From NCBI GenBank assembly GCA_043720875.1, contig JAYSRU010000073.1:1-16701 (forward strand): DNA of 16,701 bases, written 5' to 3'. The stretch is from JAYSRU01 sp043720875 (GTDB taxonomy: Bacteria > Bacteroidota > Bacteroidia > Flavobacteriales_D > Crocinitomicaceae). A model generated the notes under the pieces. It was not told the origin of the DNA. It searched no databases and saw only the letters and a list, made by a program, of their open reading frames with translations. The position numbers and the translations under genes were made by a program. Shown piece by piece: positions 6,189-14,658 of this stretch. Position 1 is the first letter of the stretch. Each line of letters opens with the position of its first letter.

Positions 6189-7109
6189 ATGGAATTATTA
6201 AAAACACTTACCGCATTAAGAGGTGCATCAGGCGATGAACAACTAATTCGTGATTTTTTAATCAATTACTTTTCAGATCGAACCAAATTTAAAAATAAGC
6301 CAAGCTTAATATACGGTAAAGGATTTGGAGATTGTTTGATAGTAGTATTTGGCAAACCTAGAACTGCAATTTATGCTCACATTGATAGTATTGGCTATAC
6401 GGTTGGGTACAACAACGACTTAATAAAAATCGGAGGTCCTGCAACCATAGATGGCAACAAGCTTGTTGGTAGCGACGCCATTGGAGAAATTGAAACCGAA
6501 TTGCAACTCATCGAACATGAAGATGGCAGCAAACAAATGCGCGCCATTTTTGAACGTACAATTGAGCGTGGTACAATCCTTACCTTTAAACCCAATTTCA
6601 TAGAAACAGACGAAGCCATTCAAAGTCCGTATATGGACAATAGATTGGGTGTTTGGAACGCAATGAAAGTTGCCGAAACATTAGAAGATGGTGCACTAGT
6701 CTTTTCAACGTATGAAGAACATGGCGGCAATACCGTTGGTTATTGTGCGCGTTATTTATTAGACACCTATGGATTAGACCAAGCATTAATTTCGGATATT
6801 ACTTGGGTGACTGATGGCGTTCAACACAATGGAGGTGTTGCAATTTCAATGCGCGACAGCAGTATTCCGCGCCGAAGCTATTTGAATCGTATTATTGCAT
6901 TAGCCAAAGAATCTGGCGTTAGTTTTCAATTAGAAGTTGAATCTGCTGGCGGTAGCGATGGCAGTGCCTTACAAAAAACAGGAATTCCAATTGATTGGTG
7001 TTTTATTGGCGCTGCAGAAAATAATGTACACACGCCAACCGAAAAAGTATTTAAAAAAGATATCGCTTCGATGCTTGCCTTGTATCAATATTTAATGTTG
7101 AAAATGTAA
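6189..7109 (+). CDS. M42-type zinc metallopeptidase (aminopeptidase)
   Basis: A 306-residue cytosolic protein of the M42 / co-catalytic metallopeptidase class, which trims N-terminal residues from peptides. Metal-site motifs appear in order: IYAHIDSIG (His64, Asp66), SPYMDNRLGVW (bridging Asp150), STYEEHGG (catalytic Glu176 and metal-binding Glu177), LISDITWVTD (Asp203) and NNVHTPTEK (His281). The C-terminal block ESAGGSDGSALQKTGIP matches the family's G-T-D-A region. It is slightly shorter than typical M42 enzymes (about 340-360), with a compact domain inserted between 75 and 145. The frame is open upstream to a TTG at 6159, but the ATG at 6189 starts MELLKTLTALRGASGDE, exactly where the family begins. 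It ends one base before the oxidoreductase ATG, so the two form an operon. Confidence 0.88.
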   Translation: MELLKTLTALRGASGDEQLIRDFLINYFSDRTKFKNKPSLIYGKGFGDCLIVVFGKPRTAIYAHIDSIGYTVGYNNDLIKIGGPATIDGNKLVGSDAIGEIETELQLIEHEDGSKQMRAIFERTIERGTILTFKPNFIETDEAIQSPYMDNRLGVWNAMKVAETLEDGALVFSTYEEHGGNTVGYCARYLLDTYGLDQALISDITWVTDGVQHNGGVAISMRDSSIPRRSYLNRIIALAKESGVSFQLEVESAGGSDGSALQKTGIPIDWCFIGAAENNVHTPTEKVFKKDIASMLALYQYLMLKM

Positions 7110-7110
7110 C

Positions 7111-8253
7111 ATGCTTACCATTGATCAATTAAGTTTTTGGGAAAAAGACCAATATTTTACGGGAATTGATTTCTTAGTAATTGGAGCTGGAATTGTGGGC
7201 TGCACCACTGCACTTGCACTTAGAAAAGAGCATCCTAATGCTAAAATCTTACTGTTGGAGCAAGGTTATTTACCGGCAGGGGCTAGTACCAAAAATGCGG
7301 GTTTTGCCTGTTTCGGAAGTGCATCAGAATTAGTTTCCGATCTTAACTCAATGCCAGCGAATATTGTTTGGGATACTGTTGCCATGCGGTGGGAAGGATT
7401 ACAACAATTGCTTTCTCATTGTCCTGAAAACATCATACATTATAAAAAAACTGGATCGCACGACCTTTTTACCGCCAAAGAAAACCAAATTTATTCCGCT
7501 TCCCTAGAAAAATTAGATTACTTCAATACTGAACTTGAAAAAATCAGTGGAATCAAAAATATTTATGCTGTCGATAACCCTTCGTCACGCTATGGTTTTA
7601 GAACTATCGAAAATGCTATTTCCAATAAAGAAGAAGGCATGATTGACACGGGTAGAATGATGGTGCATTTTCATCAAAAACTTGCTCAAAACTCAATTCT
7701 ACTGTTAGGCGGAATAAACGTTCTAGAAATAAATGATACACAAAGCAACGTGAATCTAACCACCAATATTGGTGCTATCTTAGCAACAAATGTTTGCATC
7801 ACCACCAACGGATTTGCTGGTCAGTTTTTGCCAAAAGCTAACTTAAAGCCTGCACGTGCTCAAGTGCTGATTACTAAACCGATTAAGGGTTTAAAGTTGG
7901 AAGGCACTTTTCATTATGATGCTGGATATTATTATTTCCGAAATATTGGAGACCGAGTTTTACTTGGAGGAGGCCGAAACCTTGATTTTAAAGGAGAAAC
8001 CACCCCTATTATTGGAACTACAGACCTTATAAAAAATGCACTAGCGACATTATTGGAACAAGTCATATTACCTGATACTCACTTTGAAATTGACTATTAT
8101 TGGGCTGGAATTATGGGAGTAGGAAACGAAAAAAAGCCCATTATTGAAAAGATTTCGGCTAACGTTTTTGCAGGTGTAAGAATGGGAGGAATGGGTGTTG
8201 CAATAGGCAGCTTAGTTGGAGAACAACTTTCAAAACTAGTTTCAAAACAGTAA
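7111..8253 (+). CDS. FAD-dependent amine/amino-acid oxidoreductase (DAO family)
   Basis: A 380-residue flavoprotein of the D-amino-acid-oxidase-like superfamily. The dinucleotide fold is near the N-terminus: FLVIGAGIVGCTTALALRKE with GxGxxG at 25-30, and the ribose-binding acid Glu50 at the end of ILLLE. ASTKNAGFACFGS at 58-70 is the block that in this family contacts the isoalloxazine ring. The C-terminal part has YYYFRNIGDRVLLGGGRN (273-290), YYWAGIMGVGNEKKP (329-343) and the second FAD loop VRMGGMGVAIGSLVG (356-370). Relatives include glycine oxidase, sarcosine oxidase, PuuB and the MnmC oxidase domain; the substrate cannot be chosen from sequence. There is no signal peptide. Co-transcription with an aminopeptidase hints at oxidation of an amino acid or amine released from peptides, which is inference. 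Confidence 0.87.
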   Translation: MLTIDQLSFWEKDQYFTGIDFLVIGAGIVGCTTALALRKEHPNAKILLLEQGYLPAGASTKNAGFACFGSASELVSDLNSMPANIVWDTVAMRWEGLQQLLSHCPENIIHYKKTGSHDLFTAKENQIYSASLEKLDYFNTELEKISGIKNIYAVDNPSSRYGFRTIENAISNKEEGMIDTGRMMVHFHQKLAQNSILLLGGINVLEINDTQSNVNLTTNIGAILATNVCITTNGFAGQFLPKANLKPARAQVLITKPIKGLKLEGTFHYDAGYYYFRNIGDRVLLGGGRNLDFKGETTPIIGTTDLIKNALATLLEQVILPDTHFEIDYYWAGIMGVGNEKKPIIEKISANVFAGVRMGGMGVAIGSLVGEQLSKLVSKQ

Positions 8254-8319
8254 TATATTCGATGCATACAACTAATCATTCTCTCTTTCGTTATTACTAA
8301 GTATCCTACAAAAATATTT

Positions 8320-9996
8320 ATGTCAAAAATTCTACTTTTAGGTTGTTTATTAGTTCTTACCGTTAGCCATTCCATCGCGCAACAAAAAGGAACTTATCTT
8401 GTAATTTTCAAAGACAAAGCCAACTCTACATTTGATTTAAAAGATGCCAAGTCATTTCTATCTGAAAAATCAATAGACCGTAGAAAGAATCAAAACATAG
8501 CTATAAACTTGAGCGATTTACCAGTGAATTCTGCATACATCACGCAAGTAAACAGTTTAGGAATAACGGCTCAAAATGCATCAAAATGGTTGAACTCAAT
8601 AACTGTAAATCTACCCGAAAACTTTGACAAAAGCCGAATCACTTCTTTGCCTTGTGTAAAAGAAATTATTCTGTTGGCAGCTGATCAAATCTTTCCTTCT
8701 TCACCCAACAAATTTAATATTCAAGCCATAGATAAAGTGGGATTGGATGAAAAATCATCAGAAAAAACAACTTACAATTATGGCCCATCCTATTGGCAAT
8801 CGAACCAAATTGGTGTTGACTGTATGCACCAAAAAGGATTTATTGGGCAAGGATTAACTATTGCAGTGTTGGATGCAGGATTTTTCAACTTAGATACTAT
8901 TCATGCGTTCGATTCCATGCGCGCCAACAATCAAATTCTGGGTACACGAGATTTTGTATCTGGCGGAAATTCGGTTTATGAAGATGATGCGCATGGAATG
9001 TATGTAATGTCAACCATTGCTGGTCACCTTCCTGGAGAATTGGTTGGTACAGCACTGCGTTCAAAGTTTTGGCTACTTCGCACCGAAGATGCCAATACAG
9101 AAACATTGGTGGAAGAATATTATTGGTTATTGGGCGCTGAGTTTGCAGACAGTGTAGGTGCAGATATTATTAATTCATCCTTGGGTTACATCAAGTTTGA
9201 TGGTGGCATTGGCGATCATGTTTATTCAGATTTGGATGGAAACACAACGATCATAACAAATGCTGCTGATTTGGCGGCGAGTAAAGGAATATTCGTCACC
9301 AATAGCGCTGGTAATTCTGGCGGTCCACCCATATTCAAAATAGGCGCTCCTGCGGATGCGGATAGTGTTTTAACGGTTGGCGCAGTTGATATAAATGGAG
9401 TAATTGCTGGGTTTAGTTCAAGGGGGAACACTTTTGATAATCGGATTAAACCCAACACTTGTGCAAAGGGAGTTTTCGCTGTAGTTGCGGATGATTCTGC
9501 TGGAATAATTTGGGTAAACGGAACCTCCTTTTCTTCCCCCATTACAGCTGGAGCAGTGGCGTGTTTATGGCAAGCAAATCCTTTGGCTAGCAACATGGAT
9601 CTGATATTCGCAATTCAATGGAGTGCTAGTCAATATTTACTCCCCGATTCAATCATGGGTTACGGTATTCCGAATTTTTGCACAGCAGATTCTCTACTTA
9701 AAGGCTTGGTTGGGATTTCGGCCGAAAACAAAGATGCTAACCTTGCATTTAGTGTTTCGCCAAATCCTTTCAACGCTGGTTTTTCAATAAATCTACTAAG
9801 CACAAGCAATGAAACTATTCAAATTGAACTCATTGATCTATTAGGAAGAAAAACAGAACTTGGAACACACTCGATTGTTGCCAATAGCAAAAACACACTT
9901 TCCTTTCTTCCCAACGAAAATCTTACACCTGGTATTTATTCCTTGGTTATTAGCACACCAAATAAAGTTTTTTCTTCACGTATTCTAAAGCAATGA
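8320..9996 (+). CDS. Secreted subtilisin-like (S8) serine protease with T9SS sorting domain
   Basis: A 558-residue protease precursor. The signal peptide spans 1-20 (MSKILLLGCLLVLT...SIA). A propeptide-like region follows (about 22-120) with the blocks FLSEKSIDRRKNQNIAI, DLPVNSAYI and SKWLNSITV that mark Bacteroidota S8 proteases. The S8 domain covers about 150-460: catalytic Asp185 (IAVLDAGF), His225 (DDAHGMYVMSTIAG), oxyanion Asn332 (NSAGNSGG) and Ser403 (NGTSFSSPITAG). The last 85 residues form a type A T9SS C-terminal domain: SVSPNPFNAGFSI, LIDLLGRKTEL, LTPGIYSLVI and the ending SSRILKQ. It should be moved across the outer membrane and released or surface-anchored. It starts 66 bases after the oxidoreductase gene. 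No good promoter box is visible there, so read-through is possible. Confidence 0.93.
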   Translation: MSKILLLGCLLVLTVSHSIAQQKGTYLVIFKDKANSTFDLKDAKSFLSEKSIDRRKNQNIAINLSDLPVNSAYITQVNSLGITAQNASKWLNSITVNLPENFDKSRITSLPCVKEIILLAADQIFPSSPNKFNIQAIDKVGLDEKSSEKTTYNYGPSYWQSNQIGVDCMHQKGFIGQGLTIAVLDAGFFNLDTIHAFDSMRANNQILGTRDFVSGGNSVYEDDAHGMYVMSTIAGHLPGELVGTALRSKFWLLRTEDANTETLVEEYYWLLGAEFADSVGADIINSSLGYIKFDGGIGDHVYSDLDGNTTIITNAADLAASKGIFVTNSAGNSGGPPIFKIGAPADADSVLTVGAVDINGVIAGFSSRGNTFDNRIKPNTCAKGVFAVVADDSAGIIWVNGTSFSSPITAGAVACLWQANPLASNMDLIFAIQWSASQYLLPDSIMGYGIPNFCTADSLLKGLVGISAENKDANLAFSVSPNPFNAGFSINLLSTSNETIQIELIDLLGRKTELGTHSIVANSKNTLSFLPNENLTPGIYSLVISTPNKVFSSRILKQ

Positions 9997-10036
9997 TTTT
10001 GTTATTACGCAACTAAGAAAACACGATTACTATTTT

Positions 10037-11878
10037 CTACTCACTAGCTAAAATTAATTTGGTTTGCCAGTTGCTTGAATTTTGCTGCACCTTAATTGTA
10101 TAAACTCCATTGGCTAAATTTGCCAAATGAATTGTAGCAGCGTTCTTATTTTCCAGTACCAAATTACCCATTAGGTCGAAAACACGCGTTATATAATCAC
10201 CCTGAGTTGCATCAATAGCAATACTAATATTTCCATTAGTTGGATTTGGAAACACTATCATTTCACCCATCAAATCAGCTTCCTTTATAGTTAATGAAAT
10301 AGTGCACACCACAAAATTAGAAACATCATCCCAAAAATCTGATACAATCGTACGTAGTCCGGTTTGAGTTCCGTTTGGAGTCGCTTTAATTTCCAGGTAA
10401 CTATCCGTTGCACTTTGATATTGTGGCCAAGTAACCAATCCGGCGCCATTTGGATTACCCGTTTTGGCAAAATTCACCCAATAATCCAACATAACATTTT
10501 GAACCGAATCATCCGCTGCTGCGAAAAACGGCCCTGTTCCTAAAGTTGCATTTTCCCAAGTATTGAAGACGTAAAATAATTCCATTCCATGATAACTCCC
10601 ATAAGGTATTAATGGAGCAACAGTATGCTTATGGGTGAAGAAATAGCGCCAAACCGGCTCATTTTGATTTTGACTGATGCATTGTGCAGTTCTTCTCGCA
10701 TTCACGGTAAACTGTTTATCTGATAAGAAATCAATATACGATTTTTTAGCTACAGCGTTTGTTGCCCCTGGAGGATAAAGTACATTTGCTTGCGCTTGCA
10801 ATGCTAAGGGAATATAAGCGTTGATGAGTAAAGTGACCATTGCTGGTGTAACAACTGGAGGAACGGACAAACTCATTTCATCTTCGTTCGAACCAATCAT
10901 GACTGGAACTTTATTGAAGGTTCCATTTTGAAAGTTTTGAACCACATAATTTTCGAAAACATAATTATCCATTACAGCCGACCAATTCATTCCAACAACT
11001 CCACCACTCAAGGGACTTACATTGTTTTTCACCACGCTATCACTTACTAGCGTTCGCATAAATGCAATTTTTTGCACATCTGTTCCAGTTGTGGTATAAC
11101 TATCTACAAAAGTAATCCCAGCGTTTTTTACAGTGTTATAAATTCCGACAACAGGTGAAGCGCTTTGAATACATGCGCGTTGAAACAATCCCACGGCCAA
11201 TGGCGATGTTATCAAATTTCCTACATCTACTCCACCAGCACTCTCTCCAAAAATCATTACCTTACTAGGATCACCTCCAAAATTGGCTATGTTATTTTGA
11301 ACCCATTTCAATGCTAAAATTTGATCCAAAACTGCATAATTCCCTGAAGTATTCGTTGTAGTTTCAGGCTCTAATCCTGGATGGACAAGAAAACCCAAAG
11401 GACCAAGTCTGTATTGAATAGTAACGATAACAGCATCTCCTCGTTCTGCCATGTTTTTTCCAAAATACATTTGCATACCTCCGCCTGTCTCACTCGCACC
11501 ACCTTGTTGATTTCCACCGCCATGAATAAAGACCATAACTGGACGTGTACCTGCTCCTGTTTGGGGTGTCCAAACGTTCAAATACAAACAATCTTCATTG
11601 CCTTGATAGGTAAACGCAGTGCTTCCTTGCGCAAATGATTTCTGAGGACACACCGGTGCATAACTTGTTGTTGCAAGCACACTAGCCCATGCGGTTGGCG
11701 TTTCGGGCGCTTTCCATCTCAAGGAGTTTACGGGTGGTTTTGCAAAGGGAATTCCTAAAAACTGGGTTACCGCACCATTTACTGAGCCTTGGATATCGCC
11801 AAATTCAGTAGTTACAATTTGTGCGTAGGATTGCTTGATGCAAATTACGAGTAATGTGATCAGTAGGTATTTGTTCAT
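10037..11878 (-). CDS. Type-B carboxylesterase with T9SS sorting domain
   Basis: With the start at 11878 the protein has 613 residues and a clean signal peptide (MNKYLLITLLVICIKQSYAQ, cut after Ala19 or Gln20). The open frame runs further upstream, but this ATG is where the signal peptide begins and it lies about 33 bases from a -7 box. The alpha/beta-hydrolase domain (about 22-525) carries EDCLYLNVW at 95-103, the oxyanion loop HGGG at 119-122, the nucleophile Ser213 in FGESAGG, an acid Glu334 in GSNEDEM and His430 in SYHGMELFYVF. All three triad members are present. The final 75 residues are a T9SS type A domain: VFPNPTNGNISI, RVFDLMGNLV, LANGVYTIKV and TKLILASE. Predicted to act on carboxylic esters outside the cell. 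Converges on the S8 protease gene with 40 bases between stops. Confidence 0.93.
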   Translation of the reverse strand: MNKYLLITLLVICIKQSYAQIVTTEFGDIQGSVNGAVTQFLGIPFAKPPVNSLRWKAPETPTAWASVLATTSYAPVCPQKSFAQGSTAFTYQGNEDCLYLNVWTPQTGAGTRPVMVFIHGGGNQQGGASETGGGMQMYFGKNMAERGDAVIVTIQYRLGPLGFLVHPGLEPETTTNTSGNYAVLDQILALKWVQNNIANFGGDPSKVMIFGESAGGVDVGNLITSPLAVGLFQRACIQSASPVVGIYNTVKNAGITFVDSYTTTGTDVQKIAFMRTLVSDSVVKNNVSPLSGGVVGMNWSAVMDNYVFENYVVQNFQNGTFNKVPVMIGSNEDEMSLSVPPVVTPAMVTLLINAYIPLALQAQANVLYPPGATNAVAKKSYIDFLSDKQFTVNARRTAQCISQNQNEPVWRYFFTHKHTVAPLIPYGSYHGMELFYVFNTWENATLGTGPFFAAADDSVQNVMLDYWVNFAKTGNPNGAGLVTWPQYQSATDSYLEIKATPNGTQTGLRTIVSDFWDDVSNFVVCTISLTIKEADLMGEMIVFPNPTNGNISIAIDATQGDYITRVFDLMGNLVLENKNAATIHLANLANGVYTIKVQQNSSNWQTKLILASE

Positions 11879-11917
11879 GCTCGATATATTATTTCTCCAA
11901 TACTGTATTGTGATAAC

Positions 11918-11925
11918 CAAATGTA
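11918..11925 (-). promoter_or_regulatory. -7 promoter box for the carboxylesterase gene
   Basis: The minus strand reads TACATTTG, an exact TAnnTTTG match, giving a leader of roughly 33 bases to the ATG at 11878. A seven-base inverted repeat, GCTCGAT (11879-11885) and ATCGAGC (11939-11945), brackets the box. No -33 TTG is found at the usual spacing. Confidence 0.45.
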
Positions 11926-11990
11926 CAAAAAATGAAACATCGAGCCTGCGAATGGAAAAGAAATATTCCACCATTAGCAATATTTATACT

Positions 11991-12026
11991 AAAAAAAGGA
12001 TTTACTCTATTAGAATAAACCCTTTT
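11991..12026 (-). terminator. Intrinsic terminator of the TonB-dependent receptor gene
   Basis: On the minus strand a 15-pair stem forms around an AAT loop: AAAAGGGTTTATTCT pairs with AGAGTAAATCCTTTT, including two G-U wobbles, and runs into a seven-T tract. On the plus strand those wobbles become A-C mismatches, which assigns it to the minus strand. It sits 16 bases beyond the receptor stop. Confidence 0.85.
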
Positions 12027-12042
12027 CATACCAGAAATTTTA

Positions 12043-14466
12043 TTAAAAAGTACCACGTAACGTAACAATGAAGTTACGCCCTGGTGCTCCAATATTTGAT
12101 GCAAATGTTCTGTATCTTATATCTGTAATATTTTCTACAGCTGCCTGAATTCCAAATACTTTATTGATTTGGTAAGCTGCTCTAAAATTGAAGGTAGCCC
12201 AAGCTGGCATTCCTGCAGCTGTTGCATTAGCTTCGTTATCTTCTGCATTTAATCGGTAGTCAGAAATTCTTTTCCAATGAGAATATGCCGATCCTAATTC
12301 TACTCTTAGTTTCTTCATTGTGTAAGACACGCTTGTTCTTCCAAATAATGGTGGAATATGATCCAAAGGTGTTCCCCAAGCTGCTCCCGACATAATTCTT
12401 CCACGTGTATATGTAATCGTTGAACTAATATCTACACCCGTAATTGGTTTAACTGAGATTGAACTTTCGATACCACCTATGTATGCTTTCAAGGCATTGG
12501 TATTGTATTGCACTTGTGACATGGTTGTTGTTCCAGGCAAAACAATAGAGTCAGCACCGTTCAATGTTCCGTTCCCTAATGTAATCGCATTCATGTAACG
12601 CGTATAATACGCACTCGTAGAAACACTTACCACATTGCTAATTCGAGCAAAAAATCCAACTTCACCATTCAATGTCGTTTCTGGTTTTAAATTATAATTT
12701 GGAACAATGATGTTACCAGCAGTTGTTTCGAAAATTTTAGATAAATCATCTAAATTCGGTGCTCTGAATCCTGTAGAAATTAAGCTATAAACCTTAGTGT
12801 TTCTATTCGGCAATAAGATAATACCAATGTTTCCAGTAACATTTTTAGAATTTTGCTTAATTGAATTGTTTGGTAAACGAATGGCATAAAACGTGGTGTC
12901 AATTTGTTTTGCGTTTAGGATAACATTGCTTGCACGGATTCCTGCATTTAACGTTATCTTATTTGTCAATTTATATATTGAACCCAAATAAGCCGCGAAG
13001 CTATTGTATTTCGAACCACCGTCTGAATAACGCGTAACTAATTTAGAAACAACTCCAGAACTAATATCTGTAGTATTCGCGGTAGATTTCACATCATTCA
13101 ATACAACTTCGGCACCATAATTCAACTCCAATTTACCTAATTTTTTATTGAAATAAGTATTGATTGAATAGGCATAAACGTTTTCAAAATTCGACTCTTT
13201 GTCAGGCTTGTTAAATCTTCTACTAATTCTACTTTCCTCAATATGTTGAAACGCTGCCGTAATATTTCCCGCATCATACAACTTTGTTTTACCTGTAAGT
13301 TGTAATTGATAGGAGAGCATTAATCTGTTTTGTGGTCCGTAATACCATTCAGCAAATTTTGGTTTCGTTCCACTTAGAATAGATAAACGATCATACCTAG
13401 GAACATCTCCCGAAGTTGAAAATTGAAAATTCACTAAATGGTGTACTTTATCCGATTGTTTAATCAACAATTTTTGTAAAAAATCCATTTGCGTGTAGCC
13501 GGAACCCGTTTGAATATTACTGTCTTTCTGCATGACCATCGAATCTTTATCATTTATTCTTTGAGCGTACCAGTTTCTATTCCATGAAGCAGTATCGTAT
13601 TTATCTATTTTAGCACCTTGACGTAAATCATTGAACATTGAATATGAAAATGACGTTAATGAAGCTACATTTTTATTTGCAACATTGATGTTGATATTTC
13701 CTTGAAAAGCATTTGTAGCACTTTGGTAACGTGTATATGCGTTTGCCTTAACCAGTACTTTATCCGTTAGTGATAATACTGGTTTTTTAGTAACGAAATG
13801 CATTACACCTCCCAGAGCATCTGATCCATACATTACTGAACTTGGACCGTAAACCACTTCGATTTTATCCAACATTCCTCCGTCAATAGTCAGCGCATTT
13901 TGCAAGTGACCACCTCGGTATATTGCGTTGTTCATTCTCACACCATCCACAACAAGTAATACTTTGTTCGTTTCAAAACCCCGGATGATTGGTGAACCAC
14001 CACCAAGTTGAGACTTTTGCATGAAAATATTTCCGTTATTTTGCAAAATATCAGGCACCGTTGATTGTTGTTGAAAAACAATATCACTTGCTTTGATTAC
14101 CTGAATTGGCTGAGCAATATGTTTTTTCATTTCTTCCAAACGTGTTCCTGAAATAATTACATCTTCCAATGAGTTAAACGTTTTTGTCATTTCAACCGGT
14201 GCAGAAATACTATTTTCAAAACTGACACCTATTTTCAAATAACCCGCAACCTCATACATTATAAAATTTCCGCTATTCTGTGCTGCTATTAGTGCAAGTC
14301 CGAACTCATTTGTTTTTCCAAGTATCGTAGTTTCTATTGGATTCCCTATACTTATGATTACTCCTTCAATGGGTTGAAGGGTTGTTTTATCTACAACCGT
14401 AATTGTAGTTTGTGCTTGAAAACTTGCACATATTAGTGCAAATGCACTTAATAATATTGTTTTCAT
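12043..14466 (-). CDS. TonB-dependent outer-membrane receptor
   Basis: The chosen ATG at 14466 gives 807 residues with signal peptide MKTILLSAFALICASFQAQ; the frame is open to 14529 but that leader is not signal-like. Next is a carboxypeptidase-like regulatory domain (about 21-95), a TonB-box-like stretch EDVIISGTR (101-109), the plug (about 117-227, with GGGSPIIRGFETNKVLLVVDGV, shown in part, then NNAIYRGGHLQNALTID) and a beta-barrel ending in Phe807 (RNFIVTLRGTF). The NAIYRGGHLQN block and FRAP (567-570) with NLKPE (592-596) resemble the haemoglobin/haem receptor subfamily, but no histidine lies between FRAP and NLKPE, where haem receptors carry one. The substrate is therefore unassigned. 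It has a dedicated terminator and promoter-like boxes upstream, after an unknown membrane protein and two FKBP-fold proteins. Confidence 0.93.
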   Translation of the reverse strand: MKTILLSAFALICASFQAQTTITVVDKTTLQPIEGVIISIGNPIETTILGKTNEFGLALIAAQNSGNFIMYEVAGYLKIGVSFENSISAPVEMTKTFNSLEDVIISGTRLEEMKKHIAQPIQVIKASDIVFQQQSTVPDILQNNGNIFMQKSQLGGGSPIIRGFETNKVLLVVDGVRMNNAIYRGGHLQNALTIDGGMLDKIEVVYGPSSVMYGSDALGGVMHFVTKKPVLSLTDKVLVKANAYTRYQSATNAFQGNININVANKNVASLTSFSYSMFNDLRQGAKIDKYDTASWNRNWYAQRINDKDSMVMQKDSNIQTGSGYTQMDFLQKLLIKQSDKVHHLVNFQFSTSGDVPRYDRLSILSGTKPKFAEWYYGPQNRLMLSYQLQLTGKTKLYDAGNITAAFQHIEESRISRRFNKPDKESNFENVYAYSINTYFNKKLGKLELNYGAEVVLNDVKSTANTTDISSGVVSKLVTRYSDGGSKYNSFAAYLGSIYKLTNKITLNAGIRASNVILNAKQIDTTFYAIRLPNNSIKQNSKNVTGNIGIILLPNRNTKVYSLISTGFRAPNLDDLSKIFETTAGNIIVPNYNLKPETTLNGEVGFFARISNVVSVSTSAYYTRYMNAITLGNGTLNGADSIVLPGTTTMSQVQYNTNALKAYIGGIESSISVKPITGVDISSTITYTRGRIMSGAAWGTPLDHIPPLFGRTSVSYTMKKLRVELGSAYSHWKRISDYRLNAEDNEANATAAGMPAWATFNFRAAYQINKVFGIQAAVENITDIRYRTFASNIGAPGRNFIVTLRGTF

Positions 14467-14501
14467 ATTTAAATTTTGTAACCAAGACCTGTGACTCATC
14501 T

Positions 14502-14531
14502 TGAAATTAATACATACAGTTCTTTGCACAA
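14502..14531 (-). promoter_or_regulatory. Weak promoter candidate close to the receptor gene
   Basis: On the minus strand a TTG at 14529-14531 is followed after 19 bases by TAATTTCA at 14502-14509, which fits the first six positions of TAnnTTTG. Spacing is right but the -7 box is imperfect. It would give a leader of about 30 bases. Confidence 0.25.
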
Positions 14532-14535
14532 CAAG

Positions 14536-14632
14536 TCAAGGCTGTGTCATACACCAAAAAAGGTTCAAAACTATAAAAAAATGGAACGCAGACAATGTAA
14601 ATTAAGATACAGCGCCTAACGCAAAGCCTTGA
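14536..14632. repeat. Widely spaced inverted repeat in the receptor leader
   Basis: TCAAGGCT (14536-14543) and AGCCTTGA (14625-14632) are exact reverse complements 81 bases apart. If transcription starts at one of the boxes near 14640, both arms lie in the 5' leader and could fold. I do not recognise a known riboswitch core between them. Confidence 0.35.
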
Positions 14633-14634
14633 TT

Positions 14635-14642
14635 CAAAATTA
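14635..14642 (-). promoter_or_regulatory. -7 promoter box upstream of the receptor gene (proximal)
   Basis: The minus strand reads TAATTTTG, an exact TAnnTTTG match. Transcription would begin near 14628 and leave a leader of about 160 bases before the receptor ATG. No -33 TTG at the usual distance. Confidence 0.35.
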
Positions 14643-14650
14643 ATCCGAAC

Positions 14651-14658
14651 CAAAAGTA
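14651..14658 (-). promoter_or_regulatory. -7 promoter box upstream of the receptor gene (distal)
   Basis: The minus strand reads TACTTTTG, a second exact TAnnTTTG match 16 bases before the proximal one and 9 bases past the stop of the membrane protein gene. Two exact matches so close in a gap between same-strand genes favour a separate receptor promoter. Confidence 0.35.

Noticed and set aside
9222..9596. A 124-codon minus-strand frame inside the S8 protease gene.
   Set aside because: It is antisense to the catalytic domain of an intact protease and has no recognisable family or start context.
9997..10036. Bidirectional terminator between the convergent protease and esterase genes.
   Set aside because: No stem of more than a few pairs with a T-run can be drawn in these 40 bases.
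11879..11980. N-terminal extension of the carboxylesterase frame.
   Set aside because: The extension covers a -7 box and precedes a perfect signal peptide beginning at 11878, so it is untranslated leader and promoter.
11991..12026. Hairpin considered as a plus-strand element.
   Set aside because: On the plus strand the stem has two A-C mismatches and no T-run follows; on the minus strand it pairs fully and ends in seven Ts after the receptor stop.
14467..14529. N-terminal extension of the TonB receptor frame.
   Set aside because: The signal peptide starts at 14466; the upstream 21 codons would put a polar segment before it.
14544..14624. Cobalamin or TPP riboswitch in the receptor leader.
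   Set aside because: I looked for the conserved cores (B12-box-like GCCACTG, thi-box CTGAGA) and did not find them on the minus strand.
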